In this document: positions 28,881 to 36,934 of the stretch, piece by piece
How the letters are laid out: the number at the start of each line of letters is the position of its first letter
How positions within the stretch are numbered: position 1 is the first letter of the stretch
Source: CAZAMP01 sp964486455
GTDB taxonomy: Bacteria; Eisenbacteria; RBG-16-71-46; CAZAMP01
Direction: 5' to 3'
Assembly: GCA_964486455.1 (NCBI GenBank)
Contig: CAZAMP010000041.1
Span: 1 to 38,275 of the forward strand
Length of the DNA stretch: 38,275 nt
Notes under the pieces: generated by a model
What the model saw: only the letters and a program-made list of their open reading frames with translations
What the model was told of the DNA's origin: nothing
The model's database searches: none
Made by a program: the position numbers and the translations under genes

Positions 28881-30740
28881 ATGACGTTTGGCGCCGCTTC
28901 ACATGCCGGTCCACTCCATGTCATCGCCGCACGGGTCATCGTTGCGATGATCATGTTCGCGACGGTTCTCACCGGGTCGGCTCGGGCGTGGCCGGACACC
29001 TCGACCATTCAAGACAGTCTGCTCATCGGAACCGCCCACGACGGATTCGAATGCGTGGACTGCCACCCGGACATCGAGGATCTTCCCCGTACGGGACGCC
29101 TCACCGACGTAGTGTGCGCGGACTGCCACGAGACCGAGCACGTGGCCTACCGTGCTCACGGCCGCGGCACCGTCGGCGTAACCGAGGATATCCCCGGTTG
29201 CCGCGACTGCCATGGCACTCACCAGATCTATCCGGCGTCTGATCCGCGATCAACGACTCACGCCACTCGGCTCGCCACAACGTGCGGTCATTGCCACGAG
29301 AACACCGATCTCGTGAAACAGCACGACAGCCTGCACAAGCGACCCGCCGAAGTGTACGCGTCGAGTGTTCACGGCGCCGCGAGCCCCGACGGAAACGGGT
29401 TGGCCGCGACATGCCTCGACTGTCACGCCAGCGGAGGTGATGCGCACCGAATCCTCGGCTCGGGCGATCCGGAGTCACGGATCAACCACTTCCGCATCCC
29501 GGAGACGTGCGGAGAGTGCCACGCGGAGATCGAGCGCGAATACTGGGAGGGGATCCACGGCATCCATACAGCGCGGGGCGAGACCGACGCGCCTGTTTGC
29601 ACTCATTGTCATGGCGAGCACGGCATCCTTTCCACGGACGATCCCCGATCACAGGTAAGCCCGACGCAGGTCGCCGAGGCGACCTGCGCCCCGTGTCACG
29701 AATCGGCCTTCCTGAACGAGAAGTACGGCATCCCCGCCGGCCGCCTCGCCTCCTACATCGACTCGTATCACGGCCTGAAGAGCCGCGCGGGCGACACGGA
29801 GGTGGCGAACTGCGCATCATGTCACGGCAGGCACCGGATCCTTCCGAGCACCGACCCGGCGTCAATGATCCATCCGGACAACCTCGCGGCGACCTGCGGG
29901 GCGTGTCACCCGGGGATCACCGACGTTCTCGCGCGAACGCCGATCCACGCCACCAGCCTCGGCCGGCGAACCGGTTGGCCGCACTTCGTCGCCGTCGCCT
30001 ACACGATCGTGATCAGCGTGATCATCGGCCTGATGGTCGTCTATTGGCTGATCGACATCGGCAAACATATGCGTGGAGTGCTTCGATTGCCGCAGGTGAG
30101 ACGCATGAGCGGCGGCGCGGTACTGCAACACGGGCTCTTGACCTTGTCATTCACGCTCTTGGTGGTCACGGGATTCGCTCTTCGCTACCCGGATTTCTTT
30201 CTCTTCCACCTGCTCTTCGCGTGGGACGGCGGCTTCGTCGTGCGCGGGATCGTCCACCGCGCCGCCGCCGTGCTGATGGTGGGGGCGTGCACGTGGCACG
30301 TCCTCTACCTGCGTACCCAACCGGGAAAGCAGTTCTTGCGAGACATGCGCTTTCGGCGACAGGACGCCAAGCAGTTCGGCGAGATGATCCTCTACAACCT
30401 GGACAAGCGTCTCGCGCAACCTCGTTTCTCTCGCTTCAGCTACGTCCAGAAGGTCGAGTACTGGTCGGTGGTCTGGGGATCGGTGATCATGACGGGCACG
30501 GGCGTCTGCCTCTGGTTCGACAACTTTGCCACGCGTTTCTTCTCGAAGGGGTTTCTCGACGTAATGCTCGTGATCCACTTCTATGAGGCGATACTCGCCA
30601 CGCTCGCGATCGCACTCTGGCACATGTACGCCACCGTCTTCAACCCGACCGTCTATCCGGGGAATCCCGCCTGGCTCACGGGCAGGGTGCCGAAATCATG
30701 GCACGCACGCGAGCACCCCGAAGATGAGTCAGGCGGGTGA
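28881..30740 (+). CDS. Ten-heme cytochrome c fused to membrane cytochrome b (CbcL-like architecture)
   Basis: A 619-residue inner-membrane protein facing the periplasm. A signal peptide ends near residue 36 (ARA-W). Ten CxxCH heme sites follow, at C58, C79, C107, C135, C178, C210, C240, C269, C311 and C339. Sites 3-10 form four repeats of 62-71 residues, each with two hemes and a DPxS motif between them. About five membrane helices (from residue 370) make a b-type domain like HydC/FdnI, with buried histidines in LQHGLLTLSF, GIVHRAAAVL, CTWHVLYL, VIHFYEAIL and ALWHMYAT. The order matches CbcL of Geobacter, a quinol-to-periplasm electron gate. The ATG at 28881 has a weak AAAGGTG site and lies after tetR; an earlier ATG would overlap tetR. 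Confidence 0.93.
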   Translation: MTFGAASHAGPLHVIAARVIVAMIMFATVLTGSARAWPDTSTIQDSLLIGTAHDGFECVDCHPDIEDLPRTGRLTDVVCADCHETEHVAYRAHGRGTVGVTEDIPGCRDCHGTHQIYPASDPRSTTHATRLATTCGHCHENTDLVKQHDSLHKRPAEVYASSVHGAASPDGNGLAATCLDCHASGGDAHRILGSGDPESRINHFRIPETCGECHAEIEREYWEGIHGIHTARGETDAPVCTHCHGEHGILSTDDPRSQVSPTQVAEATCAPCHESAFLNEKYGIPAGRLASYIDSYHGLKSRAGDTEVANCASCHGRHRILPSTDPASMIHPDNLAATCGACHPGITDVLARTPIHATSLGRRTGWPHFVAVAYTIVISVIIGLMVVYWLIDIGKHMRGVLRLPQVRRMSGGAVLQHGLLTLSFTLLVVTGFALRYPDFFLFHLLFAWDGGFVVRGIVHRAAAVLMVGACTWHVLYLRTQPGKQFLRDMRFRRQDAKQFGEMILYNLDKRLAQPRFSRFSYVQKVEYWSVVWGSVIMTGTGVCLWFDNFATRFFSKGFLDVMLVIHFYEAILATLAIALWHMYATVFNPTVYPGNPAWLTGRVPKSWHAREHPEDESGG

Positions 30741-30751
30741 GCAGTTCGTAG

Positions 30752-31321
30752 CTACTTCTCCGGAATCGGATGCGCGATTCTCTTCACGTACTCCGCGTAA
30801 TCGAATCCTTCGAAGAAGTCGTTGTTCTCATCCTCTTTGTGGCAAACGGTGCACGTCTCTTCCGTGATGGTCCAGAGACCCACGGATTCCGGGACGGTAT
30901 CACCATTGTAGATCGCCTTCATGGTCTTCTTCTTGTAGTACCCGCTCCCCGGACCATGGCAGCTCTCACAAGAGACACCCTCCTCCATCGTGATCTTCTG
31001 GTTCGCGAGATCGTCCATCACGGGAAACGCGGTCGCATGACACGAGAGGCACTCCGGGGCCTTCTGCGGATCTTCGATGCCGCGCGTCTTGGCGGCCTCG
31101 AGCGCCTTCTCGCTCGCCAGGGTCTCGTACGCCTTGGCGTGCGGCCCTTCCGACCAGATCGCCCACTGCTTACCAGCGGCTTCCTTCTTGTGGCACATCT
31201 TGCACTTCTTCGCGCCCTTGTACGTATACGACTCTTCCGCCTCGCCCGCCGTCGATGCGAGCGCGAAGCCCCCCACAGCCAGAAGGGTCAACAGGGACAC
31301 GATCGCTCTGCTCATCTTCAT
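30752..31321 (-). CDS. Tetraheme periplasmic cytochrome c (c554-like)
   Basis: A 189-residue exported cytochrome with a signal peptide (hydrophobic 6-22, cleavage near TAG-E) and four CxxCH sites at C40, C91, C118 and C157. The block KCKMCHKKEAAGKQWAIW and HAKAYETLASEKA is typical of the cytochrome c554 branch of periplasmic electron shuttles. Additional histidines (H61, H96 region) could be distal ligands. The ATG at 31321 has GGGGAGGAA 5 bases upstream. It is convergent with the decaheme fusion gene, 11 bases apart, so it has its own promoter. It is a plausible partner that takes electrons from that protein. Confidence 0.92.
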   Translation of the reverse strand: MKMSRAIVSLLTLLAVGGFALASTAGEAEESYTYKGAKKCKMCHKKEAAGKQWAIWSEGPHAKAYETLASEKALEAAKTRGIEDPQKAPECLSCHATAFPVMDDLANQKITMEEGVSCESCHGPGSGYYKKKTMKAIYNGDTVPESVGLWTITEETCTVCHKEDENNDFFEGFDYAEYVKRIAHPIPEK

Positions 31322-31464
31322 TGAAATTCCTCCCCAACCCGAAGTTACGTCGTTTCGGAAACCCCGGGAGGATATCACCAGTTCCCGTGCGCGTAAAGCT
31401 ACCCCTCCCGCCTCAAACTCTGCTAACCTCCCACAGACTCAACGGATAGGAGAGTGAACCCACG

Positions 31465-32043
31465 ATGGCTCGACTCGTCTTGGCCTCGGAATCGCGCTAC
31501 CGCCGCTCACTTCTGGAGCGACTCGGACTTCCATTCGAGTGCGCCGCGCACCGATTCGTCGAATCGAATCCGCGCACCGCCGACCCGGCGGATCTCGTCG
31601 TCCGGCAGGCGGGCGGCAAGGCCCGGAGTCTCACGGAACTGTATCCGGACGCCCTCATCATCGGCTCGGATCAGGTGGCGTTCCTGAACGGCACCGTTCT
31701 CGGGAAGCCCGGCAGTCCGGAGCGCGCAGTTGATCAGCTCAAGGAGATGCGCGGCAAGGAGCATTGGCTCTTCACGGCTGTCGTCGTGTTGGAGGCGGGC
31801 ACCGGCAAGGTCCGCTCGCATCTCGAAATCTCTCCGATTCGAATACGCGAACTCACCAACGCCGAGATCGACCGATACGTTCGAACCGAAAACCCGATCG
31901 ACTGCGCCGGTTCGTATCAATCGGAAGCGTTGGGGATCTCGCTCTTCGAGTATCAACGCGGTGACGACCCGACCGCGGTCGTCGGCCTGCCGCTGATCGG
32001 GCTCTGCCGCCTGCTGCGGGACTTCGGTGTGGAGATTCCATGA
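31465..32043 (+). CDS. maf: Maf-like nucleotide pyrophosphatase (YceF-type)
   Basis: A 192-residue Maf/HAM1-fold enzyme that hydrolyses non-canonical nucleotides. Seen: the opening ARLVLASESRYRRSLLERLG, the ESNPR-like loop, LIIGSDQVAFLNG, LGKPGSPERAVDQL, and IDCAGSYQSEALG. The GSDQV form marks the YceF branch, active on 7-methyl-GTP in E. coli, rather than the dTTP/UTP branch with GADTVV. It begins at an ATG after GGAG and overlaps the mobB-mobA gene by 4 bases (ATGA), so it heads the molybdenum-cofactor operon. Why a nucleotide sanitiser leads a MobA operon, where GTP is a substrate, is unknown. Confidence 0.93.
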   Translation: MARLVLASESRYRRSLLERLGLPFECAAHRFVESNPRTADPADLVVRQAGGKARSLTELYPDALIIGSDQVAFLNGTVLGKPGSPERAVDQLKEMRGKEHWLFTAVVVLEAGTGKVRSHLEISPIRIRELTNAEIDRYVRTENPIDCAGSYQSEALGISLFEYQRGDDPTAVVGLPLIGLCRLLRDFGVEIP

Positions 32044-33083
32044 TGAGCAAAATCGGCGGACCCGTTCTCGCCGTCTGTGGCTGGAGTGGCTCGGGGAAAA
32101 CCACTCTTCTGGAATCGATCATTCCGGTTCTCCGCGGGCGGGGTCTTTCGGTCGCGCTTCTCAAACACGACGTTCATGGGTTTCAGCTGGACGTCGCCGG
32201 CAAGGACACCGATCGACTCTTTCGCGCCGGCGCGGACGTCGTGATCCACAGCCCCGACGAAACGATGTCGCGGACGCATAGCGCCGATCCCGTCCGGCCG
32301 GCCGCTGTGATCACCGACCTCCTCCGCGAGCATGATCTCGTGCTCGTCGAAGGCCACAAGACGACGCCGCTCCCGAAAGTCTGGCTCGCGAGCGCGGATG
32401 ATCCCGCTCCGCCGGACACCACCGAGCATGTCATCGAAACGCTGCCGTGGGACGGAGAGCGTCGTGACGCGTTCATGCGCGTTCTCGATACATGGCTTCC
32501 CGGCGCGTGGCGAAGCGGACCGGTCTTCGGCGGCGTGTTGATCGGAGGAGGAAGCCGCCGGATGGGCACCCCCAAGCAGTGCATCGAGGTCGGCGGCATG
32601 AGTTTTCTCGAGCGGGTCGTCGGAGCGGTCGGCCCGCACGTCGAGCGGACACTGCTTCTCGGCGCGGGGGACGTTCCCGGCGCCTGCGCGGACCTCTTTC
32701 TGCTTCCCGATCCGCCGGACGTGCGCGGCCCCATGGCCGGCATTCTCTCCGCCCTCCGATGGGCGCCGGCGGCAACGTGGATCATCGCTGCGTGCGACCT
32801 TCCGCTCGTGACCGGTGAGGCCTGCGCCTGGCTTCTCGAGAGACGCGCGCCGGGCCGATGGGCGATCCTCCCGCGCACCGCCGGCGGACATGTCGAGCCG
32901 CTCCTCGCGCTCTACGATCCACGCATCCGCGCCACGCTCGAACGCTCCGCTGCGGCGGGAAACATCGCTCCTCACAGACTCGGCGAGCTTGCCTGCGTCG
33001 CCACTCCCACTCTGCCGGACGCCATTGCCGACTCATGGCGAAACATCAATTCGCCGGAAGAGCTGGAAGGTCTCGATCTATAG
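32040..33083 (+). CDS. MobB-MobA fusion (GTP-binding adaptor + molybdenum cofactor guanylyltransferase)
   Basis: A 347-residue bifunctional protein. Residues 1-160 are MobB: the P-loop GWSGSGKTT (14-22), KHDVHGFQLDVAGKDTDR, and DLVLVEGHKTTPLPKVWL. Residues from about 163 are MobA, which joins GMP to molybdopterin: GVLIGGGSRRMGTPK (nucleotide loop), LPDPPDVRGPMAGILSAL, AACDLPLV, PLLALYD, and a closing INSPEELE. In most bacteria mobA and mobB are separate genes. The start at 32040 overlaps maf. It precedes moeA by 26 bases that hold a -10-like element. Confidence 0.93.
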   Translation: MMSKIGGPVLAVCGWSGSGKTTLLESIIPVLRGRGLSVALLKHDVHGFQLDVAGKDTDRLFRAGADVVIHSPDETMSRTHSADPVRPAAVITDLLREHDLVLVEGHKTTPLPKVWLASADDPAPPDTTEHVIETLPWDGERRDAFMRVLDTWLPGAWRSGPVFGGVLIGGGSRRMGTPKQCIEVGGMSFLERVVGAVGPHVERTLLLGAGDVPGACADLFLLPDPPDVRGPMAGILSALRWAPAATWIIAACDLPLVTGEACAWLLERRAPGRWAILPRTAGGHVEPLLALYDPRIRATLERSAAAGNIAPHRLGELACVATPTLPDAIADSWRNINSPEELEGLDL

Positions 33084-33096
33084 CGTGTCGCTGGTG

Positions 33097-33102
33097 TATC
33101 CT
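33097..33102 (+). promoter_or_regulatory. Internal -10 element before moeA, apparently leaderless
   Basis: TATCCT ends eight bases before the ATG at 33110; transcription would begin at about 33109-33110. No ribosome site lies between 33084 and 33109. An internal promoter giving leaderless moeA mRNA is plausible. Without it, translation would have to re-initiate after the mobB-mobA stop. Confidence 0.35.
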
Positions 33103-33109
33103 ATTCTGC

Positions 33110-34336
33110 ATGATGTTATCGCTGGAAGAAGCGCGCGCGCTTTTGGCCAACCGTGTGACCCCTCTCCCGTCGATCACGCTGCCGCTCACGCGCGCCCTCG
33201 GATATCGACTGGCCTCGCCGCTGGTCGCCGACGTCGATTCGCCGCCGGCCGACGTCTCGGCCATGGACGGCTACGCCGTTCGTGCGGAAGACCTCGCCGC
33301 GGGAGCACCGCTTCCTCTCGCCTTCAAGATCCAGGCCGGTGACGCGCCGGGGCGGCTTCCCGAACGACACGCCGCCCGCATCTTCACGGGCGCGGCACTC
33401 CCGAGTGGTGCCGACACGGTCGTGCCGCAGGAGCAGGCGACCGCCGGCGATGATGATACCGTGACGCTGGAGTGCCTGGAGAAGGGGCGGCACGTCCGCG
33501 GGCAGGGCGAGGTCTACCATACGGGCGACAAGCTCGTCCCGGCGGGCCGGATGCTCACTCCACCACGGATCGCGGTGGCGGCATCGGTCGGCGCTGCCGA
33601 GGTCGGCGTGTTTCCGCGTCCGCGCGTGGCGGTTGTTTCCACAGGTTCCGAGCTCGTCGGTGTGGACGCCAAACCGGAACGCGGACAAATCCGCGACAGC
33701 AACTCCTCGATGCTCTCCGCGCTCGCCCGCGCATCGGGACATGAGGTCACCGGCGTGTGGCGGGTACGCGATGATTTCGATCAGCACATCTCGCAGCTCA
33801 CCGCCGCGGCGACGAACACCGATGTCGTCGTGACGATCGGCGGCGTGTCGGTGGGCGACTTCGATCTCGTCCCGCGAGCCGTCGAGGCGATCGGTGGAGA
33901 GATCGTCTTCCACAGGCTCAAGATGAAACCTGGGAAACCGATCCTCGTGGCGCGGCTGGAGGGGGGCTGGCTCGTGGGGCTTCCGGGCAATCCGGTCTCC
34001 GCGCTGGTGGGCTGGCGCCTCTTCGCGCGTCCGCTGGCCGACGCGCTGGGCGGAGCGCCGAACGCATTCGACGAGGAGCCCATGCAGGTGGAGATCGACG
34101 CGCCGATCCCGAACCGCGGCCCGCGGACCCTCTTTCATCCCTGCAGGCTCGAGCTGCGTGACGGAGCGCTCAGCGCCCACGTGATCGGCTGGCAGGGCTC
34201 ACACGATCTCGTCGCCGCGGCGGAAGCGAACGGACTGGCACGCGTCGAAGGACGATCGACTGCCGCCGCCGGGGAGTGCGTGGCATTCTATCCACTGTTC
34301 TCCGGCCTCGATGGGGGAAGCGCGCATGACGGATGA
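33110..34336 (+). CDS. moeA: Molybdopterin molybdotransferase MoeA
   Basis: A 408-residue enzyme that inserts molybdate into adenylated molybdopterin. Seen: SLEEARALLANRV, the DVSAMDGYAV block with the catalytic Asp, ARIFTGAALPSGADTVVPQE, the domain-III motifs VSTGSELVG, DSNSSML, TIGGVSVGDFD, and KMKPGKPI with GLPGNPVSALV. Domain order is complete. It begins with two adjacent Met codons; I use 33110. It overlaps moaC by 11 bases. Confidence 0.96.
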   Translation: MMLSLEEARALLANRVTPLPSITLPLTRALGYRLASPLVADVDSPPADVSAMDGYAVRAEDLAAGAPLPLAFKIQAGDAPGRLPERHAARIFTGAALPSGADTVVPQEQATAGDDDTVTLECLEKGRHVRGQGEVYHTGDKLVPAGRMLTPPRIAVAASVGAAEVGVFPRPRVAVVSTGSELVGVDAKPERGQIRDSNSSMLSALARASGHEVTGVWRVRDDFDQHISQLTAAATNTDVVVTIGGVSVGDFDLVPRAVEAIGGEIVFHRLKMKPGKPILVARLEGGWLVGLPGNPVSALVGWRLFARPLADALGGAPNAFDEEPMQVEIDAPIPNRGPRTLFHPCRLELRDGALSAHVIGWQGSHDLVAAAEANGLARVEGRSTAAAGECVAFYPLFSGLDGGSAHDG

Positions 34337-34859
34337 GCACGAGAGCCCCGGCACCGAGCGCGCGGCGAAACTCACCCATATCGATGATGCGGGGAAAGCC
34401 CGCATGGCCGACGTCGGCGACAAAGCTTCCACGGACCGGCGCGCAACCGTCGAGGCCACCCTCGTGGTCGGTCGCGACGTCATGGCCGCCGTCTCGGACG
34501 GCACGTCTCCGAAAGGCAACATCTACGAGACAGCCCGCCTGGCCGGCGTCATGGCCGCCAAGCGAACGTCAGAGCTGATTCCGCTCTGCCATCCGCTGTC
34601 GATCGATCACATCGAGATCGATTTCCACCCCACCGACGATCGCATCCGGATCACCGCCTCCGTGCGCACGCACGGCCCGACCGGCGTCGAGATGGAGGCG
34701 CTCACCGCGGCGTCCGTCGCCGGACTCACGCTCTACGACATGCTGAAGGCCCTGAGCCACGATATGGTGCTCGAGGGTGTGCGACTCCTCACCAAGTCCG
34801 GCGGCCGCTCCGGCGACTACCGGGCCTCCGAATACGACCCTGACAAGAGAGCGACATGA
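34326..34859 (+). CDS. moaC: Cyclic pyranopterin monophosphate synthase MoaC
   Basis: A 177-residue enzyme that closes the pyranopterin ring in the first step of molybdenum-cofactor synthesis, following MoaA. Seen: LTHIDDAGKARMADVGDKA, IPLCHPLSIDHIEID, GPTGVEMEALTAASVAGLTLYDM and a late LTKSGGRSGDY. I chose the ATG at 34326 with GGGGGAAG upstream; an ATG at 34311 lies over that site. The end overlaps the next gene by 4 bases. Its partner moaA is not in the window. Confidence 0.95.
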   Translation: MTDEHESPGTERAAKLTHIDDAGKARMADVGDKASTDRRATVEATLVVGRDVMAAVSDGTSPKGNIYETARLAGVMAAKRTSELIPLCHPLSIDHIEIDFHPTDDRIRITASVRTHGPTGVEMEALTAASVAGLTLYDMLKALSHDMVLEGVRLLTKSGGRSGDYRASEYDPDKRAT

Positions 34860-35806
34860 TGAATGAGATCACGATCGTGCACATCTGCGCGCCGCTTCGG
34901 GAAGGCGGACCGCTGGGCCCACGCGAGCGGGTCGATCTGCAGAGCGACCCGGGTATGGAGAAGGAGTTCCTCGGCGTCGACATCGAACCGACACGCGCCG
35001 AGATCATCCTTCTGGATGAGGCCGACATCGACACGATACGTGCCGGGGGGAACGGTTACGAACCGGGCGACTACGGTGAGACGCTCGTCCTCAGCGGCGA
35101 GACGCTACAGGAGCTTGGGATCGGCTCGATGCTTCGCGTCGGCGATGTGACTCTCGAGATCACGCGCGTCGGGCTCCTTCGCGACGTTCTCACGAACGCT
35201 CCGCCGGGCCTATCGGCTCACATTCTTTCCGACGGCATCGTATCGGTCAGCCAGCCGGTCGCGGTGTTGGATAGAGTGCCGCGGGACACGATCCAGGCGG
35301 CCGTCCTGACGGTGTCCGACCGGTGCCATGGCGGCGAAGCCGTCGATACCTCCGGCCCCGCGGTGGCGGCCAAGCTGTCGAACGACCTGGGCGCCAGAAT
35401 CACCGCCACGATGATCGTCGCGGATGAGATCGATCGAATCGCATCGTCACTCAAGGACCTTGCCGCCCGAGGAATCGACCTGGTGATCACCACCGGCGGA
35501 ACGGGGTGCGCGCCACGCGACGTGACACCCGAGGCGACGCGGTCGGTCATCGAACGGGAAGCGCCGGGGCTGGCGGAGGCAATGCGCCGAGCGTCCGCGG
35601 ACGTCACGCGTCACGCCCTTCTCCAGCGCGGGGTCTGCGGCATCCTCCGATCCACGTTGATCGTCAACCTGCCTGGAAGCGAAAAGGCCGCGATCGAGAA
35701 TCTCGCGGCCGTCAGCGACGTGATCCCCCACGCGATCAAGCTTCTTCGCGGCGATACCGCACATGCCGAATCCGACATCGGACGCATCATCGAGCCGAGC
35801 CGCTGA
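34856..35806 (+). CDS. MOSC domain-MogA/MoaB fusion protein
   Basis: A 316-residue two-domain protein. Residues 1-135 form a compact MOSC-like beta domain (RAEIILLDEADID, PGDYGETLVLSGETLQELGIGSMLRVGDVTLEIT), a fold that can carry or use sulfurated molybdenum cofactor. It lacks the strong Cys typical of some MOSC enzymes. Residues 147-316 are MogA/MoaB: AAVLTVSDRCHGGEAVDTSGPAV, the LVITTGGTGCAPRDVTPEAT loop, and IVNLPGSEKA; this domain adenylates molybdopterin for MoeA. ATG 34856 overlaps moaC. It is last in the operon. Similar fusions are known in some bacteria and archaea. Confidence 0.92.
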   Translation: MMNEITIVHICAPLREGGPLGPRERVDLQSDPGMEKEFLGVDIEPTRAEIILLDEADIDTIRAGGNGYEPGDYGETLVLSGETLQELGIGSMLRVGDVTLEITRVGLLRDVLTNAPPGLSAHILSDGIVSVSQPVAVLDRVPRDTIQAAVLTVSDRCHGGEAVDTSGPAVAAKLSNDLGARITATMIVADEIDRIASSLKDLAARGIDLVITTGGTGCAPRDVTPEATRSVIEREAPGLAEAMRRASADVTRHALLQRGVCGILRSTLIVNLPGSEKAAIENLAAVSDVIPHAIKLLRGDTAHAESDIGRIIEPSR

Positions 35807-35835
35807 CGGCTTGAAACCGATCTGACGCCCCGAGG

Positions 35836-35901
35836 CCGGATATCTATTGGGCCGGATACCTCCCTGCCGGTCCCCTGCACCGGATGCTCCTAAACCGGAT
35901 G
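35836..35901 (+). repeat. Four CCGGAT[A/G] direct repeats upstream of the HDOD gene
   Basis: CCGGATA at 35836 and 35852, CCGGATG at 35880 and 35895, spaced 16, 28 and 15 bases, all in the 150-base gap between the Moco operon and the HDOD gene. These may be activator or repressor sites, or a small slipped duplication. Confidence 0.4.
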
Positions 35902-35956
35902 CCCTGTCATGCCGATCTTTGTGTTTGGCCAGATCCAACAGAGAGGTGGGTATTCG

Positions 35957-36934
35957 ATGGGGCTGTTCGCGAAGATACAGCGACACGCGGCCATGGCGGG
36001 CGGCGACTTCGCTACCATTTTCAAGGGCGTCGAGATTCCCCCGCTACCCGAGGCGGCGGCGCGGCTGGTGGCTGAAATCAACCAACCTCGGCCCGATGTC
36101 GGTCGTCTCGTGAAGGTTATCTCGTCCGAACCGGAGATCGCCGCAAAGGTGTTGCGCACGATCAACTCGTCGCTATTCGCCCTGAGGAATCCGGTCGCGA
36201 GCGTGCAGCATGCCGTCGTGCTACTGGGATTCCGGCAGATCAGAGCACTCGCTCTCTCCTATGCCGTCGTCGACTCCGTTCCCGTGCCGAAGAACACGCT
36301 CTTCGATCACGCTGCGTTCTGGACCGACTCCGTGCTCAAGGCGACGCTGGCCCGATCGTTCGCGGCGCGAAACCACAAGGGTCTCGAGGACGACGCGTTC
36401 ACGGCCGCGCTGCTTTCCGATGTCGCGATCCCCGTGCTCTTGAGCTCATGGCACGACTACTACGAGCCAATCGTGGAAGCATGGCGCACCGGCGGCCAAC
36501 GCCTGTCGGAGATCGAGCGTGAACAGCTCAAATGGGATCACGCCCAGGCGGGCGCCTGGGTGCTTCAGTCGTGGGAATTCCCCGAAGAAACGGTTTGCTT
36601 CGTCGGGCTTCACACGAGACCGCTGGAGATGCTCAAAGATCTCGGCCTGGAAGGATCGGTCGGTCTTCCGGTGCTGATCGCGTCACACGCCCCCAGCGTC
36701 CTCCATCGCGATCCGGCGCGCGCGTCACGATTCGTGGAAGGTGCCGCGGAAGCGCTGTCCATGAATACGTTCGAGTTGCTCGAGCTGTTCAACGGTGTGC
36801 GCGACGGTCTGGCGGAGGTGCTTCAGCTCTTCAGCATCGAGAATGAGGCCGCGTTCGCCGTCCTGGACGATCTCGTCGCCGCGACCGATCCGGACGGAAT
36901 CACGACGTCGGACGCCTCCCGGGAGTGCGCGTGA
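35957..36934 (+). CDS. HDOD domain protein
   Basis: A 325-residue protein with an HDOD domain over residues 20-220 (IPPLPEAAARLVAEINQPRPD..LVKVISSEPEIAAKVLRTINSS..., SVQHAVVLLGFRQIRAL). HDOD proteins resemble HD phosphohydrolases but lack the catalytic HD pair, and act in signalling, motility or cyclic-dinucleotide control. The C-terminal 100 residues are helical with no second domain recognised. I chose the ATG at 35957 with GAGGTGGG upstream. Its stop overlaps the GTG of the HPP gene. Confidence 0.92.
   Translation: MGLFAKIQRHAAMAGGDFATIFKGVEIPPLPEAAARLVAEINQPRPDVGRLVKVISSEPEIAAKVLRTINSSLFALRNPVASVQHAVVLLGFRQIRALALSYAVVDSVPVPKNTLFDHAAFWTDSVLKATLARSFAARNHKGLEDDAFTAALLSDVAIPVLLSSWHDYYEPIVEAWRTGGQRLSEIEREQLKWDHAQAGAWVLQSWEFPEETVCFVGLHTRPLEMLKDLGLEGSVGLPVLIASHAPSVLHRDPARASRFVEGAAEALSMNTFELLELFNGVRDGLAEVLQLFSIENEAAFAVLDDLVAATDPDGITTSDASRECA

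Noticed and set aside
29507..30586. A 359-codon forward frame overlapping the cytochrome gene
   Set aside because: It is an Arg-rich shadow of the decaheme gene in another frame, without a ribosome site or any motif.
31953..32975. A long reverse frame opposite the mobB-mobA fusion
   Set aside because: The composition is shadow-like (Arg/Ala/Asp-rich) and it is antisense to a gene with P-loop and MobA motifs.
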